From NCBI GenBank assembly GCA_947502635.1, contig CANNAN010000020.1, forward strand, positions 1 to 58,931: a stretch of 58,931 bases of DNA, in the 5' to 3' direction. This DNA comes from an uncultured Flavobacteriaceae bacterium. Lineage in GTDB: Bacteria; Bacteroidota; Bacteroidia; Flavobacteriales; Flavobacteriaceae. Positions 9,460-18,296 of this stretch are shown here, one piece after another (position 1 is the first letter of the stretch; every line of letters starts with the position of its first letter). Below the pieces are notes generated by a model, which saw only the letters and a list, made by a program, of their open reading frames with translations, was not told where the DNA came from and did no database searches. Both the position numbers and the translations under genes were made by a program.

Positions 9460-10764
9460 TTAATTTTTGCTATTGGCTGCTATTATTTTATTAATACGTA
9501 ATCTAAAATCTGGTCTTCTCTTATTTTTTAAATCAATAAACGTTTCAGAGTTTTGACTTTTTGCATACACATTATAAAATGATCTGTTACCATACCAATT
9601 CTCTAAGTCCTCATTATTAGAATTATGCTCTTTAAATATATTTCCATTACAATTATTGAAATACATATCAACAAATTTAATTTTTTCTAAATTTTCTTGA
9701 TTAATTGTAATTCTGCTATCTAATATTACTGCTGGATTAAATCCAGAAACAACACTCTTATTAATATCAAGTGACGCATTTTCTCCTATATATATGGCTT
9801 CTTTAATTAAACCTAATTTTATATGAGAATTTAAATCGTCACTACTATTAAACATCGTTAGGTTTTTAGCAATTACAGATGTGCCTTCTTTTGTAAAATC
9901 TACTTCCTCTTTTTTATCATATGAAGTAATTTCTAAACATCTTGCTCCTTTACTACTAGTTGAATATGGAGATCGAACAGCTAATGAATTCTCTAATACA
10001 GATTGTGTTCCTAAATTAAATTTAAAGTCATTACTATTTGACTTGTAAGAAACTGTTTTAACCAAATTAACGCTTCCTCCTAATACTTCAAAGGAATCTC
10101 CTGCACAATGACTTACCATTATATTTTCTAATACTGTTTCGTTTCCTACGCTCGCTAACAATAAACCATCAAAGTTTGCTCCTCCTCTTCTTTTCTTTCC
10201 TGCATATTCTATTCTTACATATTTTAACACACCAGAATTACTATTAATATTTTCACCACCATAATTAGTGTATTTATAAGATGATTGGTCAAGATTTGTA
10301 TACATAGAAGCAACAGAACCATTTCCAAATTTATTAGTTGGTGCATCACCTAATAAAATTAAACCACCCCAGTCACCAGCTTTTCTAACACTTCTATTAG
10401 AAGTAAATATAATAGGGTCTGTTTCTAAACCTTCTGCGATTATAGTTGCTCCTTTAGCGATAGTTAAAGATGCTTTAGTATCAAAATCACCAATAATTAC
10501 AGTTCCTGGCTCTATAGTAAGAGTCGTACTATCTGTAACAAAAACATTACCCATCAACAAATAAGTATCTTTCTTAGATAATCTAGTGTCTTCAGTGATG
10601 TTACCTCTTAATATTTCACTAGGCTCACCATAGTCACCATTTTTAGGATAGAAATCTGTCCAATTATCTAACCAATTTTCTGTACCAATTATACCTTTTT
10701 CTTGTTGTGCTGATGCACTTCCAATCAATAGAAACAACATCATAATTTGGGTTATTCTTTTCAT
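9460..10764 (-). CDS. Secreted beta-helix-like protein of unknown role
   Basis: The start is set at the ATG at 10764, giving 434 residues. This places a clean signal peptide (MKRITQIMMLFLLIGSASAQ) at the N-terminus, whereas the upstream ATG at 10803 would bury it. The segment at about residues 65-175 (TLTIEPGTVIIGDFDTKASL, DPIIFTSNRSVRKAGDWGGL, then ILLGDAPTNKFG) is a pattern I know from secreted flavobacterial proteins predicted to be right-handed parallel beta-helices. It is followed by KYVRIEYAGKKRRGGANFDG and LENIMVSHCAGDSFEVLGGS, which read as further helix rungs. No T9SS sorting domain is obvious at the C-terminus. The gene lies 171 bases upstream of the sprC-like gene on the same strand and could be transcribed with it. 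A surface or matrix role is only an inference. Confidence 0.75.
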   Translation of the reverse strand: MKRITQIMMLFLLIGSASAQQEKGIIGTENWLDNWTDFYPKNGDYGEPSEILRGNITEDTRLSKKDTYLLMGNVFVTDSTTLTIEPGTVIIGDFDTKASLTIAKGATIIAEGLETDPIIFTSNRSVRKAGDWGGLILLGDAPTNKFGNGSVASMYTNLDQSSYKYTNYGGENINSNSGVLKYVRIEYAGKKRRGGANFDGLLLASVGNETVLENIMVSHCAGDSFEVLGGSVNLVKTVSYKSNSNDFKFNLGTQSVLENSLAVRSPYSTSSKGARCLEITSYDKKEEVDFTKEGTSVIAKNLTMFNSSDDLNSHIKLGLIKEAIYIGENASLDINKSVVSGFNPAVILDSRITINQENLEKIKFVDMYFNNCNGNIFKEHNSNNEDLENWYGNRSFYNVYAKSQNSETFIDLKNKRRPDFRLRINKIIAANSKN

Positions 10765-11190
10765 AACAGTAGATATTAACAACTTGTTTAGTTCAATATT
10801 CAAATTTACAATTATTTACAATTAAGATCCATAAAAAGCTAATAAATTCGATGAAATGCATTAATCTGTAGGTTTATACTTTCATATTTATTCGGTATAC
10901 TGCACATATGCTCTTTAACAACTCTCTATAAATAGAATCTCAATATTTATGTTTTAATTTTATTAGTAAAATCTTTGATTAAAAAATTAATATAAAAGAA
11001 AAATCTATAATACTATAATTACGTATGCTTATTTATTTTAGACACAAAAAAATGTGTATTATAAATAAGCTATGAAAATAAAGGATAAGGTATAACACAA
11101 GGTTATAAACCTTAATATTTATTAATGAAAATTTTCTGATTGATTATACCTATTCTAAATAAATATAATACGGAGGCTAATCTTTAGTTA
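10765..11190. other. AT-rich intergenic stretch without a gene
   Basis: These 426 bases are very AT-rich and hold no convincing open frame, RNA gene or strong terminator. They presumably contain the promoter of the beta-helix-like gene and the 3' region of the secreted gene at 11191-11634. No sequence was strong enough to mark as a site. Confidence 0.5.
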
Positions 11191-11634
11191 TCAATGAAAT
11201 TCACTGTACTGATGCAGTGCCTTCATTGTATCTTCATAAAATATAATTGCCGCTATTAAATTACTTTTATCTGAGTAGGGCAACATAGTTCGTTGAAAAT
11301 TAAGAGTTGTTTCTAGAAAAGCATCCGAAGCTTCAAATTCGTCGTTCAGAGTTTCCCTATTATCTTTTGTATTAGGAATACCTAAAGTAGTCATTGTAAC
11401 TCCTGGTTTAGTAGCAAACGCTATATATGGTAAAGTTTTTACAAGAAGTTTTATACGCTCAATATAAAGTTCTAATAATTGACCTTTTTGCATGCGATCT
11501 AATTCTTCTTTATCATGGTATTTTTTTATACCAACTTTTTCACTGATAATACTTTTAGGGACATCCTTTTGAGCAAAGGTTGCTCCTGTAATTAAAAATA
11601 AACTAAGACTTAAAAAAATAATTTTCATTTTCAT
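11191..11634 (-). CDS. Small secreted helical protein, unknown function
   Basis: The protein has 147 residues with a signal peptide of about 21 residues (MKMKIIFLSLSLFLITGATFAQ). The mature part looks mostly helical (EELDRMQKGQLLELYIERIK, LAKTLPYIAF-like segment, and ASDAFLETTLNFQRTMLPY) with no cysteines and no motif that I recognise. Two ATG codons (MKMK) are equally possible as the start. It stands alone, with more than 400 bases on each side. It is real by its signal peptide and codon use, but no function can be given. Confidence 0.7.
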   Translation of the reverse strand: MKMKIIFLSLSLFLITGATFAQKDVPKSIISEKVGIKKYHDKEELDRMQKGQLLELYIERIKLLVKTLPYIAFATKPGVTMTTLGIPNTKDNRETLNDEFEASDAFLETTLNFQRTMLPYSDKSNLIAAIIFYEDTMKALHQYSEFH

Positions 11635-12104
11635 ATTACAAAATTTTCTTGATTATGAATAGCAAAACTATGCAATTAATCTTAAAAAACAACATTTTAA
11701 CCGATTTTTTTGCATTTTATCCTGAATTTTATCAAAATGTATAGTATTGCAGTGAGTTACAATTGAATAAAAATTCTTCAAAAATTAAAATTATTGCTTT
11801 CAAATACAGAATGTTACTTATTATTATTGATGAATGTTAAAAAAAAGGTCAGAATTTGCTACAAAAGCATTAAGCTCTATCCAAATAACTCTATAACCGA
11901 ATGTTCTTATAGTCAAATTAATTTATTACAACTTAATAAATTTTCTTACTTATTTAAAATGCTATACATATATATGTACACCTCTTTTAATAATTGTAAA
12001 AGATTAAGGGGTTTAATTTACTCATTATTTCTTTGTTATATCTAATCCAATAATAATTTTAATGGCACAAATATTATAATTTTTAGTCTTCATAAATATT
12101 ATTA
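11635..12104. other. AT-rich intergenic stretch, no supported gene
   Basis: These 470 bases separate the secreted protein at 11191-11634 from a membrane-protein cluster. A plus-strand open frame at 11794-12045 (83 codons) has very low-complexity composition, no family resemblance and no partner genes, and I treat it as chance. No terminator or RNA gene is visible. Confidence 0.45.
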
Positions 12105-12602
12105 TTAAGAATTTAAGCTATTTAAATATAATCGATTCGCATCAAAAATATCCTTAATATCATCTCTTGTTACATTATATATCTTTATTCGGCTTAAGTT
12201 CGAATATATATAATCAATATTTTCTTCTGTAAATATTTCTTTGCCCAGCTGCTCAAACTCTTCTTGAATTTCAATAATTATTTCGACTTCATCCTTTTTT
12301 ACCTTTTCTATTGTTTTACGAAGTAGGTTGTTCCATATATAGTTTGTTTTATCATCATATTCGGTTTCATCCATTTCTTCTGTAAAATCTATTCCTCCAG
12401 ATAAATTAACATAAATAGCTTCTAAAGTATATTTAATAGATTTAAATCCTCCCCACCAACCAAACACTAATGAAATTAAAGTGTACCATATAGATAATGA
12501 AACTAAAACAAAGTTATTCTTGACCGTATGCACCTTTGTATTACTATAAAATCGAAAGAAAAGAAAACCTACAGACACTCTAAAAATTTTATATTTTATC
12601 AT
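12105..12602 (-). CDS. Membrane protein with a GWWGG-type hydrophobic motif, unknown function
   Basis: The protein has 165 residues. A basic N-terminus is followed by one or two hydrophobic segments at residues of about 28-55 (NNFVLVSLSIWYTLISLVFG). The motif FGWWGGFKSIKYTLEAIYVN then recalls a conserved element, of the form GWWGxPWGxIxT, found after a membrane helix in many small bacterial membrane proteins. The C-terminal hundred residues are charged and helical (EVEIIIEIQEEFEQLGKEIF) and probably cytoplasmic. The gene is the last of a same-strand group reaching back to 15137 and lies 14 bases after the gene at 12617-13000. No function is known to me. Confidence 0.65.
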   Translation of the reverse strand: MIKYKIFRVSVGFLFFRFYSNTKVHTVKNNFVLVSLSIWYTLISLVFGWWGGFKSIKYTLEAIYVNLSGGIDFTEEMDETEYDDKTNYIWNNLLRKTIEKVKKDEVEIIIEIQEEFEQLGKEIFTEENIDYIYSNLSRIKIYNVTRDDIKDIFDANRLYLNSLNS

Positions 12603-12616
12603 GATTTTAAAAATTT

Positions 12617-13000
12617 TTATAATACATTTTTTTTCTTAATAATTTTATAGTAATACAACAATGTTGCTACTATAATAATTGGAACTATCACACAAACAAC
12701 AACAGATGCCTGAATATAATTAAGACCAATTATACTAAACCAGTTTAAAAAATCAACTGATTTATTAAATAGTGATGTTGAAAAAACTGAAAAATCAGGA
12801 ACTATAATAATCGTTAAAAGAACTAACACACCAAAGCTTATGTTAAGATAGTTTATTTTTAAATTTTTTTCAAGGATGTATATAAATATGGCTGGAATAA
12901 TAATGAAGTACACAATTATATTAACCTCATGATAAGTAAGCCCTGAAACTTTTGAAATCCATTTTAGTATATTATATACAATTTTAAATGCTTCATTCAT
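12617..13000 (-). CDS. Four-helix small membrane protein, unknown function
   Basis: I use the ATG at 13000, giving 127 residues (MNEAFKIVYNILKWISKVSG), rather than the one at 13015. The chosen start overlaps the upstream stop as ATGAATGA, a typical coupled arrangement. There are three or four membrane segments, near residues 25-45, 50-68, 85-100 and 100-118. The element ISKVSGLTYHEVNIIVYF resembles a family of small Bacteroidetes membrane proteins seen in pairs with other small membrane genes. Function is unknown. The group context is small integral membrane proteins on one transcript. Confidence 0.65.
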   Translation of the reverse strand: MNEAFKIVYNILKWISKVSGLTYHEVNIIVYFIIIPAIFIYILEKNLKINYLNISFGVLVLLTIIIVPDFSVFSTSLFNKSVDFLNWFSIIGLNYIQASVVVCVIVPIIIVATLLYYYKIIKKKNVL

Positions 13001-13211
13001 TTTTATTAAACACAATTAAAAAGATTATCAATAAAACAGGAATACTAACTATAAAAGTTAGTCTATAATGTTTTACTAAAATAATTGCCGCTATAGCAGT
13101 AATTAGAAACGCCAAAATTTGTAATACACCTTTTTTAATATTTTTCTCATAATATCCATCTACAATAAAAATAAACAAAGGAATTATAGATATAAATTGT
13201 AAGTAGATCAT
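12993..13211 (-). CDS. Very small hydrophobic membrane protein (72 residues)
   Basis: Three hydrophobic segments nearly fill the protein (YLQFISIIPLFIFIV, GVLQILAFLITAIAAIILV and FIVSIPVLLIIFLIVF), ending in the polar tail NKNE. The stop overlaps the start of the gene at 12617-13000. Its own start overlaps the stop of a 27-codon frame at 13208-13291. The tight overlaps on both sides support translation. I recognise no family. Confidence 0.6.
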   Translation of the reverse strand: MIYLQFISIIPLFIFIVDGYYEKNIKKGVLQILAFLITAIAAIILVKHYRLTFIVSIPVLLIIFLIVFNKNE

Positions 13212-13291
13212 TTTTCAACTTCAAGAACAAAAGGTGATTCGGTTAATTTAAATAAGATTCTATCATTTTCCTTTACAACTGTTATTTCCAT
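13208..13291 (-). CDS. Possible 27-residue leader or mini-gene coupled to the small membrane genes
   Basis: From the ATG at 13291 the frame reads MEITVVKENDRILFKLTESP and then FVLEVEK before a TGA that overlaps the next ATG as ATGA. The overlap fits the pattern of the two following genes. The peptide is amphipathic rather than hydrophobic and has no signal sequence. It may be a real small protein, a leader peptide, or the 3' remnant of a longer gene. The evidence is context only. Confidence 0.35.
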   Translation of the reverse strand: MEITVVKENDRILFKLTESPFVLEVEK

Positions 13292-13360
13292 GAGACCTCT
13301 ATTCCGTTTTTCTTATTTCTGTTATTATTTGTAACTAAGCTCATAATTAAGAGAAGTTTA

Positions 13361-13891
13361 TTAAGTTCCTATTTCGTCTATAACTTTATCTACCGCTTCT
13401 GGTTTAAAATTGAAAAAGGTCTTCATATAATTACTATTATAAACTAATAAATAAATGACTGTTGCACTTCCAAAAAATATAATACCTATAAGTAAAATTA
13501 AATAGTCATTGATTAATATATCACCGCCATCATTCAACCATCCTCTGTAAAAGTTAAATACTGAAGTAACCGCTAAAAAGGGAAGAAAGAATACTATTCT
13601 CTTTCTAGCTTTATCTTTTCGACTAATCATTTGATATGCAAAAACAAGTACAAACAAGGAAAGTATTAAGTCTAAAACATAAATCACTAAGTGTATACTT
13701 CCACTCACAATTCCTACATCTATGCCAAAAAAAGTTTGCACCAAATCAAAATTTCTTATTACCCAACCAACTTTACTAAAGGCACCTGCAAACGCAAAAA
13801 TGAGTAGCGACAATAGAATTGAATGAAATACTTTAGCTTTTTTATTAAGCCCTTTATCTCTTTTAAAGTCTCGAATTAAACCAAAAAACAT
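13361..13891 (-). CDS. Four-helix integral membrane protein, unknown function
   Basis: The protein has 176 residues. After a short basic N-terminus (MFFGLIRDFKRDKGLNKKAK), membrane segments lie at about residues 23-41, 60-86, 97-113 and 126-148. A polar tail follows (FNFKPEAVDKVIDEIGT). The positive-inside pattern puts both ends in the cytoplasm. Upstream is a lipoprotein gene 36 bases away on the same strand. No recognisable catalytic motif is present. Confidence 0.65.
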   Translation of the reverse strand: MFFGLIRDFKRDKGLNKKAKVFHSILLSLLIFAFAGAFSKVGWVIRNFDLVQTFFGIDVGIVSGSIHLVIYVLDLILSLFVLVFAYQMISRKDKARKRIVFFLPFLAVTSVFNFYRGWLNDGGDILINDYLILLIGIIFFGSATVIYLLVYNSNYMKTFFNFKPEAVDKVIDEIGT

Positions 13892-13927
13892 AATTACTAA
13901 TGTAATAATTGCAAATCTATTCGTAAT

Positions 13928-14470
13928 TTAGTAACTGTTTTTATTGTGGTTTTCAATAAACATTATTGTATTCAATTTATAGTAGTCCAGTTCAAAATCA
14001 TCAGGCGAAATAACTGAAACTATATTTTGAGCTATTACTTGCGATGTCAATAAGACACCTCTCTCTTGTAAGTCTTCAAGTCCTTTTTCTATTTTATATA
14101 CTTTAGAATTTAAATATCTTTTTGTGTCATATAAGTCTTCAAGGCAATCCATTATCTCTTGATTATTTTCTTTACTTAAAAAATCAATTTTATTGGAAAA
14201 ATTAAAATCATTTTTTAAATTAATAGAATTTCCGCTAGCTATTTTTCTATACATATGAAAATAACTAATAGATTGAGATGATTTTAGAATCCCTTTACTT
14301 ATTAGGTGATTTTCATACCCTTTTAGTGCCTTTTTTAGTGTGTGTGTTTCATTTAATGAAATTGAACTCATTAAACACTCGTGTAGATCAATTTCAATTC
14401 GATCAGTTGGCTCTTTACAACTAAAAAGGAATATTGTTAAAATAATACAGAATACAAGAAATTGTCTCAT
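13928..14470 (-). CDS. Putative lipoprotein, unknown function
   Basis: The protein has 180 residues. The N-terminus is a lipoprotein signal, with a hydrophobic stretch ending in the lipobox LFSC at residues of about 15-18, so Cys18 should be lipidated. The rest is helical and charged with no recognised domain. The start lies 10 bases after the stop of the DUF2007-like gene at 14481-15137, so the two probably share a transcript with the membrane genes downstream. Confidence 0.68.
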   Translation of the reverse strand: MRQFLVFCIILTIFLFSCKEPTDRIEIDLHECLMSSISLNETHTLKKALKGYENHLISKGILKSSQSISYFHMYRKIASGNSINLKNDFNFSNKIDFLSKENNQEIMDCLEDLYDTKRYLNSKVYKIEKGLEDLQERGVLLTSQVIAQNIVSVISPDDFELDYYKLNTIMFIENHNKNSY

Positions 14471-14480
14471 CTATTTTAGT

Positions 14481-15137
14481 TTAGACAGAATTAAAAGCTC
14501 TAAAAATTAAAGCTACAGGAAAAATAATAAGTCCAATATAAAATATGTACTTCCCCTGTTTTCTATCTTTTTCTGCATATGCATACACTTTTTCACCATT
14601 AGGCAAGGTCTTTTTTGATGTCCAAAGAAAATAACCTATAACTAAACCCAAAAAACCGCCAAGTATCGAGAAAAAATAGCCTGTTAAAATCCAAGGTTTT
14701 TGATTGCCCTCAGGTTTTGCTAACTCTTTTAGCCTTTCATTCTTTAATGAATTAAGTAACTCTTTATCAACTGACTTTCCTCTATCTTTAAGAATTTTTT
14801 GAGATAAGGTATAATCAAACTTATTCCATTCATCAGGTTTCAAAAGGATCTCGTAAAGTTCTTCATTGGTGAATTCAAATAGATAATAATCTTTATCTAG
14901 GTTATCTATTAAAGCTTCTGCATTCTTTTCTAAAATTTTTTCTGCTCTTTCAAAATCAGATTGTTTGATTCTTACTTCTATTTCATTTTGAAGTGTGTTA
15001 CCTGCAAAAGTTACATCTACAGGAGGAACATTATCATCGAGTATCGATTCAATTTCATGCTGCTGGAATAATGTCGTAAGCTCCTTAGCTTGTTCTAATG
15101 TCGGAAACTTTCTAAATATTGAAAACTGTTCACTCAT
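14481..15137 (-). CDS. DUF2007-like protein with two C-terminal membrane helices
   Basis: The protein has 218 residues. Residues of about 5-75 (FPTLEQAKELTTLFQQHEIE, VRIKQSDFERAEKILE) match the small alpha/beta fold of DUF2007, a domain annotated as a putative signal-transducing or ligand-binding unit related to the ACT-like class. A helical charged middle is followed by two membrane segments at about 145-168 and 195-213. It heads the same-strand set of small membrane genes to its left, so it may be the soluble arm of a membrane complex. That link is inference from position only. Confidence 0.68.
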   Translation of the reverse strand: MSEQFSIFRKFPTLEQAKELTTLFQQHEIESILDDNVPPVDVTFAGNTLQNEIEVRIKQSDFERAEKILEKNAEALIDNLDKDYYLFEFTNEELYEILLKPDEWNKFDYTLSQKILKDRGKSVDKELLNSLKNERLKELAKPEGNQKPWILTGYFFSILGGFLGLVIGYFLWTSKKTLPNGEKVYAYAEKDRKQGKYIFYIGLIIFPVALIFRAFNSV

Positions 15138-15201
15138 ACAATTTTATATAATTAACGCTTCTCATCTAACTCTCTTCAAGAATTTCTTTTAAAATTACCA
15201 T

Positions 15202-16602
15202 CTATTTCCCAATACAAAAATTAGCAAAAATATTTCCCAATAAATCATCATTGGTGATTTCACCAGTAATCTCACCAAAGTGAAATAATGCCTGGCGAAT
15301 GTCTATAGCTAACAAATCTCCCGATAAACCAGAATCTAATCCGTATTTAACTTTTTTAACCTCTTCAAAAGCTTTTAAAAGGGAATCATAATGACGTGAA
15401 TTAGTAACAATCGTATCATTATTTCTTAAAGCACCTGTATTTACAAAACTTAAAAGTTTCTCTTTCAATTCATCTACTCCTACTTTTTGTTTAGCTGATA
15501 ACAAGACATAATGAGAGTTCTTAACAGCCTTTAAAGTTCTATTCAATTGCTGCTTGATATCATTAGACAGTTTATCTACTTTATTAGCAATAATAAGGAT
15601 GGCTTTTTGGGGGTATTTATTTTTTATTTTTTCAATTTCTAATTGAACGTTATCAAAATTATTTAATTCTGAAGCATCAAAAAGAAAAATAACAACTTGT
15701 GCTTGATCTATTTTTTCAAAGGTTTTTTTAATACCAATACTCTCTACAACATCTTCAGTCTCTCTTATTCCTGCAGTATCTATAAACCTAAAACCTATGC
15801 CTCCTATTGATATTTCATCTTCAATAGTATCTCTTGTAGTTCCAGCTATTTCACTTACAATGGCACGTTCTTCATTTAAAAGTGCATTTAAAAGTGTGGA
15901 TTTTCCAACATTAGGTTCTCCTACAATCGCTACTGGAATTCCGTTTTTAATTACATTACCAACAGCAAACGAATCAATCAAACGTTTAAGCACAAATGTA
16001 ATTCGTTCAATCAAATCTTTAAACTGAGTTCTATCTGCAAATTCAACATCCTCTTCTGCAAAATCAAGCTCCAACTCTATTAAAGATGCAAAATTTAAAA
16101 GTTCTTCTCGGAGTTTTGCAATTTCTGACGAAAAACCACCGCGCATTTGTTGCATAGCAATTTGATGAGATGCTTCATTGTCGCTAGAAATTAAATCTGC
16201 GACAGCTTCTGCCTGACTTAAATCTAATTTACCATTTAAAAACGCACGTAAAGTAAACTCGCCCGCTGTTGCCATTCTACAACCTTTGCGCAAAAACAAT
16301 TGAATAATTTCTTGTTGAATATAATTAGAACCATGACACGAAATCTCAACAACATTTTCACCAGTATAAGAATTAGGATTTTTAAAAACTGATACCAACA
16401 CTTCATCTATAGTACGATTTTCATCTATAATATGTCCTAAATGAATGGTATGCGTTGCTTGTTTACTTAATTCCTTTTCCGAAACTGATTTAAATTGACT
16501 TTCTACTAAGCCTATAGCATCTTTTCCAGATAATCTTATAACAGCAATAGCTCCAGCTCCAGATGGCGTGGCTAAGGCCACTATGGTATCTTGATTAATC
16601 AT
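15202..16602 (-). CDS. mnmE: tRNA uridine-34 modification GTPase MnmE
   Basis: The protein has 466 residues, the usual family length. With MnmG it installs the carboxymethylaminomethyl group on U34 of certain tRNAs in the cytoplasm. The N-terminal folate-binding domain starts MINQDTIVALATPSGAGAIA. The inserted G domain shows GEPNVGKSTLLNALL near residue 226 (P-loop), a DTAG switch motif, and NKVD for guanine recognition. The C-terminus ends in FCIGK with the conserved Cys that is essential in the family. A single-copy housekeeping call. A short, decayed copy of its 5' end lies at 17519-17610 (see that entry). Confidence 0.97.
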   Translation of the reverse strand: MINQDTIVALATPSGAGAIAVIRLSGKDAIGLVESQFKSVSEKELSKQATHTIHLGHIIDENRTIDEVLVSVFKNPNSYTGENVVEISCHGSNYIQQEIIQLFLRKGCRMATAGEFTLRAFLNGKLDLSQAEAVADLISSDNEASHQIAMQQMRGGFSSEIAKLREELLNFASLIELELDFAEEDVEFADRTQFKDLIERITFVLKRLIDSFAVGNVIKNGIPVAIVGEPNVGKSTLLNALLNEERAIVSEIAGTTRDTIEDEISIGGIGFRFIDTAGIRETEDVVESIGIKKTFEKIDQAQVVIFLFDASELNNFDNVQLEIEKIKNKYPQKAILIIANKVDKLSNDIKQQLNRTLKAVKNSHYVLLSAKQKVGVDELKEKLLSFVNTGALRNNDTIVTNSRHYDSLLKAFEEVKKVKYGLDSGLSGDLLAIDIRQALFHFGEITGEITNDDLLGNIFANFCIGK

Positions 16603-16997
16603 CTGGTAAAAATACTAAATTTGAAATACCAATACCTATAAGTTAAACTGCAAAAAAAATAATCTTTAAAATAAATTAAAGCGTTTTTTATTAGTTTTTT
16701 TCATGTAATAAGATAAAATCAATTTAAAATGGTTTATTATATGACAATAAAATCACACAAAACACAGCTATTCAGCAATGCTTATGTGAAAAAATTACAA
16801 AAAATATAATTTATTCCACTTAACATAGAATTATATATAATTACATGATTAACAACTATTTAGCCTTGTATATATTATGCTTACATAGTATATTTGCCCT
16901 CTTGTTTTTTAACCACATAAATAATAATTTAAAAAGAGACATTATAACTTCCAACCACAACCCAAATAAATTGAAGCAAATTAATAATGAGTACTAT
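16603..16997. other. Divergent AT-rich intergenic region upstream of mnmE and a SpoIIAA-like gene
   Basis: The stretch must hold promoters for mnmE (minus) and the gene at 16998 (plus). No clear boxes could be chosen. A plus-strand frame could extend the SpoIIAA-like gene back to 16845, but the paralogue at 17868 begins at the matching ATG, so the extension is unlikely. The first 35 bases or so next to mnmE are repeated near 17580-17610. Confidence 0.5.
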
Positions 16998-17426
16998 ATG
17001 AAAATTATTGAATCAGACTTTTCTAATTATATTATAAAGTCCAAACAAAAAGAATTGGGGAGTATATTCTTTTTTAATCACATCGCCGTTATAGAGTTTA
17101 ATGAAGGTGTGCATATTGACATAAATAATTCATCTGAAATTTTTGATGAACTAAAAACCTATTTTGGTGATTCTAGGCCATTTGGTGTAGTCGCTAATAG
17201 AGTAAATTCTTATTCTGTAAAATTATTAGATATAGATTTATTTAGACAGAAGGCTAAAAACTTGCGTGGTTATGCTGTAGTTGGTCATAATAAAGCAAGT
17301 AAAATGAATGCTGAAATAGAGAATAAATTTTGTCTTTCTGATAAAATTAATTACGATACCATTCATGAAGCTATGAATAATATTTACAGTGAAGTAAAAA
17401 AAGATATACTACTTTCTTTAGATTAA
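16998..17426 (+). CDS. SpoIIAA-like (STAS-fold) protein, tandem copy 1
   Basis: The protein has 142 residues from the ATG at 16998, chosen because the paralogue at 17868 starts at the same point (MKIIESDF against MKIAESDF). The pattern (FFFNHIAVIEFNEGVHIDIN, GVVANRVNSYSVKLLD, then YAVVGHNKASKMNAEIENKF) fits the SpoIIAA-like/STAS-like family common in flavobacteria, where a conserved NRxNSYSV element lies in the centre. No kinase or anti-sigma partner is nearby, so a regulatory role is not supported. The two copies are more than 80 percent alike by eye over their length. No signal peptide is present, so a cytoplasmic protein is expected. Confidence 0.75.
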   Translation: MKIIESDFSNYIIKSKQKELGSIFFFNHIAVIEFNEGVHIDINNSSEIFDELKTYFGDSRPFGVVANRVNSYSVKLLDIDLFRQKAKNLRGYAVVGHNKASKMNAEIENKFCLSDKINYDTIHEAMNNIYSEVKKDILLSLD

Positions 17427-17518
17427 TACCTATTTTTGAAAAGATGTCTCAAATGAGCTAATAGTTGCTGTTTTCTTAACTTATTTTCAGAAACTAACTA
17501 AAATTAACTTTCTATAAA

Positions 17519-17610
17519 GTCTTATAACTTCTTTTTCTGATGGGTCACTAATTAGTCTTTATATCGTCTTGATCAATCATCTAATAAAATACTAAATTTG
17601 AAAGACCAAC
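17519..17610 (-). pseudogene. Decayed remnant of the mnmE 5' end and upstream region
   Basis: This stretch aligns with the start of mnmE and its upstream flank at about 16550-16630. The shared pieces are tcttataac, gatgg, tcttgatyaatcatct and aaatactaaatttgaaa, in the same order and orientation, with the remnant start codon at 17578-17580. Coding sense is lost by small indels. The simplest reading is that one tandem duplication copied the mnmE 5' end, the intergenic region and the SpoIIAA-like gene, and that the mnmE piece has since decayed. Confidence 0.7.
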
Positions 17611-17867
17611 ATTCTCAAAATAATTACAAAAAATATTCAAAAACATAAATATTCATTAATATTTAACATAAAAAATTAATGAAAAAACAGCATATAGCAA
17701 AAAACAAAGAATTATTCACAATAATATACCTAAATATTATTTAATCTTGAATATTTTGTATGCAGATATTATATTTGTAATCTGTTAATTATATGACCAG
17801 TCAATTATAAATTAACAGAAATTACAACTTCCGTCTCTCAATTAAAAAAAGAAGTATATAATAGTAT

Positions 17868-18296
17868 ATGAAAATTGCTGAATCTGATTTTTCAACACAT
17901 ATTGTAAAATCTGTACATAATAAACTAGGAAACATATTCTTTTTCAATCACATAGCCGTTATAGAATTTAACGAGGGAGTACATATTGATATAAATAATT
18001 CATCTGAAATTTTTGACGAACTCATAAATTTCTTTGGTAATTCCAGACCTTTTGGAGTTGTTGCAAACAGAATAAATTCATATTCTGTAAAACTATTAGA
18101 TTCAGAATTATTTAAACAGAAGCTTAAAAACTTAAAATATTATGCTGTAGTTGGCCATAATACTGCCAGTAAAATGAATGCTGAAATTGAAAATAAATTC
18201 TGTAAATCGGAAAAAATCAGTTACGATAGCATCCATGAAGCCATGAATACTATTTACAGTAAGGTAAAAAAAGATATATTACTTTCTTTACACTAA
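17868..18296 (+). CDS. SpoIIAA-like (STAS-fold) protein, tandem copy 2
   Basis: The protein has 142 residues, the same length as the copy at 16998, with the same core (FFFNHIAVIEFNEGVHIDIN, GVVANRINSYSVKLLD). Differences are scattered and mostly conservative, and no frame damage is seen, so both copies appear to be kept functional. The stop overlaps the end of the convergent cvfB gene by nine bases. A promoter cannot be named: the upstream 250 bases are AT-rich and include the mnmE remnant. Function as for copy 1: inferred STAS-like fold, role unknown. Confidence 0.75.
   Translation: MKIAESDFSTHIVKSVHNKLGNIFFFNHIAVIEFNEGVHIDINNSSEIFDELINFFGNSRPFGVVANRINSYSVKLLDSELFKQKLKNLKYYAVVGHNTASKMNAEIENKFCKSEKISYDSIHEAMNTIYSKVKKDILLSLH

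Noticed and set aside
11794-12045. 83-codon plus-strand frame
   Set aside because: Very AT-rich, no motif, no partner, and typical of chance frames in such sequence.
16845-16997. N-terminal extension of the first SpoIIAA-like gene
   Set aside because: The paralogue begins at the equivalent of the ATG at 16998, and the extension has no counterpart there.
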